Shown piece by piece: positions 1 to 4,833 of a DNA stretch of 8,283 nt. The stretch comes from Pseudomonadota bacterium (lineage in GTDB: Bacteria > Pseudomonadota > Alphaproteobacteria > Rhizobiales > Tepidamorphaceae), in NCBI GenBank assembly GCA_023435545.1, contig JAEYRQ010000660.1, forward strand, positions 1-8,283, in the 5' to 3' direction. The notes beneath the pieces were generated by a model. It was not told the DNA's origin. It did not search any database and saw nothing but the letters and a program-made list of their open reading frames with translations. Numbering within the stretch: position 1 is the first letter of the stretch; every line of letters starts with the position of its first letter. The position numbers and the translations under genes were made by a program.

Positions 1-1723
1 CTGCACCGCCGGCCGGCACGGCGGCGACATCAACACGCTGATCGGCCGGGCGCGCGACGTGCGGCTGATCAATGTGTGGGGCTATGCCCGCCTCGTCGGC
101 TACGACGAGAGCCTGAACCTCGTCCCCGACATCCTCGAGAACCTCGAGGTCGTGGACGAGCGGATCTTCACCCTGCACCTGCGCGAGGGCCACAAGTGGT
201 CGGACGGTGAGCCCTTCACCTCCGAGGACATCCGCTACTGGTGGGAGGACATTGTCGCCGAGCCGTCGCTGTCGCCTTCCGGTCCCGACCCCTTCATGCT
301 GGTGGACGGCAAGCCGCCGAAGTTCGAGGTTCTCGACGAGACGACCGTGCGCTTTACCTGGGACGGCCCCAATCCGCTGTTCCTGCCGAGCCTGGCGGCG
401 GCGCGCGATCCGTTCATCTATCGTCCCGCACACTATCTGAAGCAGTTCCACATCAAGTACGGCGACACGGACGCGATCGAGCGCCAGGTGAAGGAGGCCC
501 GCGCCTCGAGCTGGGCCTCGCTGCACAATTCCAAGGACGACATGTACAATGCCGAGAACCTCGACCTGCCCAGCCTGCAGCCCTGGGTGATCCGGTCGAC
601 CGGTGGCGGCCAGCGCTTCGAGCTCGTCCGCAACCCCTTTTACCACCGGGTCGATCCCGAGGGGCGGCAGCTCCCCTATGTCGACCGCGTGGTGATGTCG
701 CTCGCCGACGGGCGCCTGGTGGCGACCAAGACCCAGGCCGGCGAGGCGGACCTGCAGGCCCGCGGGCTCTCGCTCGGTGACGTGACCGTATTGAAGCGGG
801 GCGAGGCGACGCAGAACTACCGCACGCTCCTGTGGGCCAACGGCAACGCCTCGCAGGTCGCACTCTACCCGAACCTGACCACCAAGGACCCGGTCTGGCG
901 GGAATTGCTGCGCGACAGCCGGTTCCGCCACGCCCTCTCGCTCGGTATCGACCGCGAGATGATCAACCGGGCCGTCTATCTCGGTCTCGGCAAGGCCGGC
1001 AACAACACCGTCCAGCCCGAAAGCCCGCTGTTCAACGAGGAGTACCGGACCGAATGGGCGGGCTTCGACCCGGCCGAGGCGAACCGGCTGCTCGACGAGA
1101 TAGGTCTGACCAAGCGCCGGTCCGACGGCGTCCGCCTGCTGCCGGACGGCCGGCCGCTGGAGATCATCGTCGAGACGGCGGGCGAGAGCGCCGAGCAGCT
1201 CGACGTGCTGGAACTGGTGGCGGAGACCTGGAAGGAGATCGGCGTCTCGCTGTTCTCCAAGGCCTCGCAGCGCGACGTGCTTTTCAACCGGGCGCTGTCG
1301 GGCGATCTGGTGATGGGGGTGTGGTCGGGCTGGGACAACGGCATCGCCACAGCCGACATGCCCCCGGACGAACTCGCGCCCGTGCACGGCGACTCCTCGC
1401 TGCTATGGCCGGCCTGGGGCGACTACTGGGAGAGCCACCAGGCCTCCGGCGAACCGATCGACTACGCGCCGGCGCAGGAACTGCTCGATCTCTATCAAGC
1501 CTGGCTCGGCACCGCCTCGTCCGAGGAGCGGGCAAAGATCTGGGACCGGATGCTGGAGATCCACGCGAACGAGACCCTGATCATCGGCATCGTCTCTGGC
1601 GTCCGCCAGCCGGTGGTCGCCAAGACCAAGCTGAAGAACGTCCCTGCCAAGGCCTTCTACGGCTGGGACCCGGGGGCGCAATTCGGGATCTGGCGAATGG
1701 ACGAATTCTGGATCGACGGCTAA
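1..1723 (+). CDS. ABC transporter substrate-binding protein, family 5 (peptide/nickel type), 5' end missing
   Basis: Periplasmic solute-binding component of a Dpp/Opp-class ABC importer; it would capture an oligopeptide or other small ligand and deliver it to the two permeases encoded downstream. The reading frame (first full codon at 2) is already open at the left edge, so the start and any signal peptide lie outside the window; the GTG at 59 is an internal codon because homologous-looking sequence (RHGGDINTLIG) precedes it. About 573 residues are visible. The family signature is near the visible N-terminus: a bulk-ligand lobe start followed by LHLREGHKWSDGEPFTSEDI, which matches the conserved 'R.G.KW.DG.PFTA.DV' block of SBP_bac_5 proteins. 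Further on, RFRHALSLGIDREMINRAVY is the usual 'R.A...AIDR..I' segment. It ends at TAA 1721-1723, which is also the left flank of an inserted element. The ligand cannot be told from sequence. Confidence 0.93.
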   Translation, partial: CTAGRHGGDINTLIGRARDVRLINVWGYARLVGYDESLNLVPDILENLEVVDERIFTLHLREGHKWSDGEPFTSEDIRYWWEDIVAEPSLSPSGPDPFMLVDGKPPKFEVLDETTVRFTWDGPNPLFLPSLAAARDPFIYRPAHYLKQFHIKYGDTDAIERQVKEARASSWASLHNSKDDMYNAENLDLPSLQPWVIRSTGGGQRFELVRNPFYHRVDPEGRQLPYVDRVVMSLADGRLVATKTQAGEADLQARGLSLGDVTVLKRGEATQNYRTLLWANGNASQVALYPNLTTKDPVWRELLRDSRFRHALSLGIDREMINRAVYLGLGKAGNNTVQPESPLFNEEYRTEWAGFDPAEANRLLDEIGLTKRRSDGVRLLPDGRPLEIIVETAGESAEQLDVLELVAETWKEIGVSLFSKASQRDVLFNRALSGDLVMGVWSGWDNGIATADMPPDELAPVHGDSSLLWPAWGDYWESHQASGEPIDYAPAQELLDLYQAWLGTASSEERAKIWDRMLEIHANETLIIGIVSGVRQPVVAKTKLKNVPAKAFYGWDPGAQFGIWRMDEFWIDG

Positions 1724-1754
1724 GAGCCCGTTTGGGAATTGGTCACGGCCACGA
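1723..1754 (+). repeat. Left terminal inverted repeat of the MITE-like element
   Basis: These 32 bases are the exact reverse complement of 1954-1985. The outermost A (1723) is also the last base of the TAA stop codon of the binding-protein gene, so the true element end is probably the G at 1724. Identity stops at 1755 (T), where the partner arm would require C. Confidence 0.9.
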
Positions 1755-1806
1755 TGCGGTTGTGGGGAGACGGATGCAAGGAGGGACGACGCAGGCGATG
1801 TGGGGC

Positions 1807-1900
1807 ATCGGCAAGCCGGCCCGACGCGGCAGCCGGCCGCCACAGCCACACCGAAGGCGCGCGGAATTCGCCCGCCCGCCACGTTACGCCGCTTGCCGAT
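1807..1900. repeat. Internal inverted repeat inside the MITE-like element
   Basis: ATCGGCAAGC at 1807-1816 is the exact reverse complement of GCTTGCCGAT at 1891-1900, a second nested pair of arms 10 bp long inside the terminal repeats. Together with the terminal arms it would give a multi-branched folded RNA or cruciform. Confidence 0.6.
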
Positions 1901-1915
1901 ACCCCCGGTATCGGC
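1895..1915. repeat. Short hairpin inside the MITE-like element
   Basis: GCCGATACC (1895-1903) and GGTATCGGC (1907-1915) form a perfect 9-bp stem with a CCC loop. The left arm shares GCCGAT with the 1891-1900 arm of the larger internal repeat, so the two structures are mutually exclusive. No T-run follows, so a classic intrinsic terminator is not supported. Confidence 0.6.
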
Positions 1916-1953
1916 TGCGCGCCGCGCCTTGCGGTTCGGACGAATTGCGCACG

Positions 1954-1985
1954 TCGTGGCCGTGACCAATTCCCAAACGGGCTCT
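1954..1985 (-). repeat. Right terminal inverted repeat of the MITE-like element
   Basis: Perfect 32-base reverse complement of 1723-1754, ending ...CCCAAACGGGCTCT. It stops 15 bases before the ATG of the downstream permease gene. Both arms are in the same transcript if the operon is read through, so they can pair into a long stem. Confidence 0.9.
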
Positions 1986-1999
1986 GATCGGAACCGCCG

Positions 2000-3028
2000 A
2001 TGCTCTTCTACACCCTGCGCCGTCTCGTCGGCATGATACCGACGCTGCTGGTGATCAGCCTGATCGTGTTCTTCGTGATCGAGCTGCCGCCGGGCGATTA
2101 TCTGTCGAACCAGATCGCCCAGCTCAGGGCGCAGGGTGAGGCCTCGAGCATCGCGCGGCTGGAGTTCCTGCGCACCGAGTTCGCGCTGGATGAGCCATTC
2201 TGGAAGCGCTACCTGATCTGGATCGGGCTTTGGCAGGGACCGCACGGCTTTTCCGGGCTGCTGCAGGGCAACTGGGGCTGGTCCTTCGAGTTCAACCGTC
2301 CGGTGGAGCAGGTGGTCGGGCCGACCCTGCTGCTCACCGTCATCCTGAACTTCGCTACCGTCCTGTTCGTCTACATCGTCTCCTTCCCGATCGGCATCTA
2401 CTCGGCGACGCGCCAGTACAGCTGGGGCGACTACGGCTTTACCTTCCTCGGCTATCTGGGGCTGGCGACGCCGAACTTCCTGCTGGCGCTGATCATGATG
2501 TACCTGGCCAACCGCTGGTTCGGGCTGGCCGTCGGCGGCCTGATGGCGCCCGAATACGTCGACAAGCCGTGGACGCTCGACAAGATCTGGTCGGTGATGG
2601 CGCACCTGGTCATCCCGGTCATCGTCATCGGCACCTCTGGAACCGCCGGCATGATCCGGCGGCTGAGGGCAAACCTGCTCGATGAACTGCACAAGCAGTA
2701 CGTCACCACCGCGCGGGCCAAGGGACTGGGCGAGACGCGGCTCCTGCTGAAGTACCCGCTCAGGATGGCGCTCAATCCGTTCATCGCCGACATCGGCAAC
2801 ATCATTCCCTCGCTGGTGTCGGGCTCCGTCATCGTCTCGGTGGTGCTGAACCTGCCGACGGTCGGGCCAATCCTGTTGACGGCACTGCAGAGCCAGGACC
2901 AGTTCCTGGCCGGCTTCATCATCCTCTTCGTGGCGATCCTGACGCTGGTCGGCATGCTGATCTCCGACCTGCTGCTGGCGGTCGTCGATCCGCGCATCCG
3001 GCTCGGGGCGGAGGCCGGACGCAAATGA
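2000..3028 (+). CDS. ABC transporter permease, DppB/OppB type
   Basis: First of two inner-membrane permeases of the peptide/nickel-class importer (342 residues, a usual length for the family). An N-terminal membrane segment at about residues 10-30 starts with the typical MLxYxxRRL. A periplasmic stretch follows (about 31-105), with the LDEPFWKRYLIW block common in DppB proteins, then five more predicted membrane segments near 108-135, 145-172, 198-220, 262-285 and 303-330. The EAA-type cytoplasmic loop that contacts the ATPase lies at about residues 233-255 (QYVTTARAKGLGETRLLLKY). The C-terminus VDPRIR is also typical. The ATG at 2000 follows a weak GGA at 1990-1992; no better start is nearby. 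The 15 bases just before the start are all that remain of the original junction to the right of the inserted element. The stop overlaps the next gene by ATGA, indicating translational coupling. Confidence 0.94.
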   Translation: MLFYTLRRLVGMIPTLLVISLIVFFVIELPPGDYLSNQIAQLRAQGEASSIARLEFLRTEFALDEPFWKRYLIWIGLWQGPHGFSGLLQGNWGWSFEFNRPVEQVVGPTLLLTVILNFATVLFVYIVSFPIGIYSATRQYSWGDYGFTFLGYLGLATPNFLLALIMMYLANRWFGLAVGGLMAPEYVDKPWTLDKIWSVMAHLVIPVIVIGTSGTAGMIRRLRANLLDELHKQYVTTARAKGLGETRLLLKYPLRMALNPFIADIGNIIPSLVSGSVIVSVVLNLPTVGPILLTALQSQDQFLAGFIILFVAILTLVGMLISDLLLAVVDPRIRLGAEAGRK

Positions 3029-4191
3029 CCATGGAAACCGTGGGCCCGAACCACAGGGTCGACCGCGCCCCGTTCGACCCCGCCGGCCCCGAGGTCGCCG
3101 ACGCCGACCGCGAGCGGTACTACCAGGCCTCGCAGTGGCGCATCGTCTGGTGGAAATTCCGCCGGCACAAGCTGGCGGTCTGGGCGGGATTCGTGCTGAT
3201 CGTCTTCTACCTCGCCGTGCCCTTCGCCGAGTTCATCGCGCCCTACGCCGCCAACTCGCGCAGCAACGATCATCTCTACGCGCCGCCGCAGACGGTCAGG
3301 CTGTTCCACGAGGGCAGCTTCGTCGGCCCGTTCGTCTACGGCATGACCGCCGAGATCAACCTCGAGACGATGGCCTGGGAATATGTCGCCGACACCGACG
3401 ACGTGCAGCCGATCCGGTTCCTCTGCCTTGGCGATTCCTACAATTTCTGGGGGCTGATCCCGGGCCGGTTCCATCTGTTCTGTCCGGCCGAGGGCGGCAC
3501 GCTGTTCCTTTTGGGGACGGACAGGCTCGGCCGCGACCTGTTCTCCGGGCTCGTCTACGGCGCCAGGCTGTCGCTCACCATCGGAATCGTCGGAGTCGCG
3601 ATCTCGATCGTGCTCGGGATGTTCTTCGGCGGCATCGCCGGCTATTTCGGCGGGATCGTCGATTCCGCCGTCAACCGGCTGATCGAGGTGCTGCGCTGCC
3701 TCCCCGAACTGCCGCTGTGGATGGCGCTGTCGGCGGCGCTGCCGGTGACCTGGAGCCCGATCTGGATCTATTTCGGCATCACCATCATCCTCGGCCTGCT
3801 GGACTGGCCGGGGCTCGCCCGCGCGGTGCGCTCCAAGCTGCTGTCGCTGAGAGAAGAGGACTATGCGCGCGCCGCCGTGCTGATGGGCGCCGGGCCGAAA
3901 CGGATCATCGGCAAGCACCTGCTGCCGGGCTTCACCAGCCATCTGGTGGCGAGCGCGACGCTGGCGATCCCCAACATGATCCTCGGCGAGACCGCGCTGT
4001 CCTTCCTCGACCTCGGGCTCAGGCGCCCTGCGGTGAGTTGGGGCGTGCTGCTGAACGAGGCGCAGAGCATCACCATCGTCACCGTCTATCCCTGGCTGAT
4101 GGCGCCGGTGATCCCGGTGATCATCGTCGTCCTGGCGTTCAACTTCCTCGGCGACGGCTTGCGCGACGCGGCCGATCCGTACAAGACGTGA
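3025..4191 (+). CDS. ABC transporter permease, DppC/OppC type, with long periplasmic insert
   Basis: Second inner-membrane permease of the importer, pairing with the DppB-type protein. It has 388 residues, longer than the roughly 300 of E. coli DppC. A polar N-terminal tail (about 1-48) precedes membrane segment 1 (about 50-73). A loop of about 85 residues follows before the conserved GTDRLGRDLFSGLVYGARLS (about 164-183) that opens the transport domain. Further membrane segments follow to about residue 376. The EAA loop is at about 277-302 (EEDYARAAVLMGAG then IIGKHLLP). The C-terminus NFLGDGLRDAADP is the standard DppC ending. The start ATG overlaps the preceding stop as ATGA, with GGAGG at 3010-3014 ten bases upstream; a second ATG at 3031 is possible. 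Longer DppC proteins with such an insert are known, so the loop is probably subfamily-specific. Confidence 0.94.
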   Translation: MTMETVGPNHRVDRAPFDPAGPEVADADRERYYQASQWRIVWWKFRRHKLAVWAGFVLIVFYLAVPFAEFIAPYAANSRSNDHLYAPPQTVRLFHEGSFVGPFVYGMTAEINLETMAWEYVADTDDVQPIRFLCLGDSYNFWGLIPGRFHLFCPAEGGTLFLLGTDRLGRDLFSGLVYGARLSLTIGIVGVAISIVLGMFFGGIAGYFGGIVDSAVNRLIEVLRCLPELPLWMALSAALPVTWSPIWIYFGITIILGLLDWPGLARAVRSKLLSLREEDYARAAVLMGAGPKRIIGKHLLPGFTSHLVASATLAIPNMILGETALSFLDLGLRRPAVSWGVLLNEAQSITIVTVYPWLMAPVIPVIIVVLAFNFLGDGLRDAADPYKT

Positions 4192-4219
4192 GCGAAGGCG
4201 CCGCCCCGGCGCGAGCGAC

Positions 4220-4224
4220 GAGGA
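4220..4224 (+). promoter_or_regulatory. Ribosome binding site for the methyltransferase gene
   Basis: GAGGA lies eight bases before the ATG at 4233 and supports that start over the GTG at 4188, which forms a GTGA overlap with the permease stop but has no good Shine-Dalgarno sequence in front of it. Confidence 0.55.
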
Positions 4225-4232
4225 CGATCTAC

Positions 4233-4823
4233 ATGCCGAATGCCGCCTCGGGCGAGGAATGGGACGAGGAATACCGCGACGGGCGCTGGGGCTTCCTGCT
4301 CGACGTCAAGGAGGTGGCCCGCACCGGCGCCATCGCCGGCTGGCTGAGGGCGACCGGCACCGGCCAGCGCGTGCTCGACATCGGCTGCGGCGAGGGAGTG
4401 CTGTTCTCCCATCTGGATCGCCCGGCGCTGGAATCCTATGTCGGCGTCGTCATCTGCGCCGAGGCGCTTGCGCGGGCGAGGGTGGACCGGTCGGTTTCGC
4501 GGCTGGTCGAGGCCGACCTGCAGGGCTTCGAGCCGGCGGCGGGAGAGAGCTTCACCGCGGTGGTCTTCAACGAGGTGCTGCACTTCGCCGAGGATCCCGG
4601 CGCCGAACTTGCCCGCGCAGCCCAATGGCTTGCGCCCGGCGGGGTGATCGCGGTGTCGATGTACGCGCCGTGGAAGGAGACCGGCGGCGGCTACGCCAAG
4701 GTGACCGCCATGGAGACGGCGAGCGCCGGGCCTTCGTGGACCGTGCTCGACGCGCTGGAACTCGTCAGCCAGGCCAAGAACGTGCGCTGGCGGCTCAGGC
4801 TGATCCGGCCGGCGGGGGCGTAG
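4233..4823 (+). CDS. Class I SAM-dependent methyltransferase, small
   Basis: Predicted soluble methyltransferase of 196 residues with a 7-beta-strand Rossmann fold; the acceptor is unknown. The N-terminal WDEEYRDGRWGFL (about 10-22) is seen in small methyltransferases of the Methyltransf_11/23/25 type. Motif I VLDIGCGEG (47-55) is intact and binds SAM. The strand-2 region reads YVGVVICAEAL (69-79), where the family usually has GVDIS: the acidic residue that holds the SAM ribose is Val73. The motif near strand 4 is FTAVVFNEVLHFAEDP (107-122), and LAPGGVIAVSMY (133-144) is the strand-5 motif. The start at 4233 is preferred because of its ribosome binding site; the GTG at 4188 would add 15 residues and overlap the permease stop. 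It sits 41 bases after the permease gene, so it is probably co-transcribed, but it has no known transport role and may simply share the transcript. Confidence 0.85.
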   Translation: MPNAASGEEWDEEYRDGRWGFLLDVKEVARTGAIAGWLRATGTGQRVLDIGCGEGVLFSHLDRPALESYVGVVICAEALARARVDRSVSRLVEADLQGFEPAAGESFTAVVFNEVLHFAEDPGAELARAAQWLAPGGVIAVSMYAPWKETGGGYAKVTAMETASAGPSWTVLDALELVSQAKNVRWRLRLIRPAGA

Positions 4824-4833
4824 TCGCGCCCCC
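4814..4833. terminator. Possible bidirectional terminator hairpin between convergent operons
   Basis: GGGGGCG (4814-4820) and CGCCCCC (4827-4833) form a perfect 7-bp GC stem around the loop TAGTCG. The hairpin covers the last two sense codons and stop of the methyltransferase gene and ends right beside the TAG stop (4836-4834) of the opposite gene, so it could act on both transcripts. No T-run follows on either strand, so intrinsic termination is uncertain. Confidence 0.4.

Larger units (their letters stand above)
1724..1984. mobile_element. MITE-like non-autonomous element with 32-bp terminal inverted repeats
   Basis: This 261-bp stretch fills almost all of the gap between the binding-protein and permease genes. 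Its ends are perfect inverted repeats: 31 bp inside the element, plus one flanking A/T pair. The outer end reads GAGCCCGTTTGGGAATT, which resembles IS5-family termini as I remember them (from memory, not searched). It is flanked by TAA on the left (1721-1723) and TGA on the right (1985-1987). Both fit the TNA target reported for the IS1031 group of IS5 elements, but the copies differ at the middle base, so the duplication is imperfect or coincidental. There is no room for a transposase, so movement would need one supplied in trans. The alternative is a structured intergenic repeat of another class; multiple genomic copies would settle it. Confidence 0.72.

Noticed and set aside
1798..1965. Possible 55-residue ORF inside the element, with GGAGG upstream of an ATG at 1798
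   Set aside because: The product is Arg- and Pro-rich with no recognised motif, is too short for a transposase, and ends inside the right terminal repeat. The purine run is probably chance in GC-rich DNA.
832..1965. 377-codon frame on the + strand overlapping the binding-protein gene
   Set aside because: It is an out-of-frame shadow of the binding-protein gene with Arg/Gly/Ala-rich sequence and no motifs.
1403..2692. 429-codon frame on the - strand crossing the MITE-like element
   Set aside because: It is antisense to the binding protein and permease and runs through a non-coding repeat element, and its composition is that of an antisense artefact. It is not a transposase.
2452..3942. 496-codon frame on the - strand opposite the two permeases
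   Set aside because: The product is Arg/Asp/Glu/Gln-rich with no membrane or enzyme motif, and it crosses the junction of two well-supported + strand genes.
3135..4232. Long upstream extension of the methyltransferase frame through the DppC-type gene
   Set aside because: The frame is open but overlaps the permease gene throughout and gives low-complexity sequence. Methyltransferase homology begins close to the ATG at 4233.
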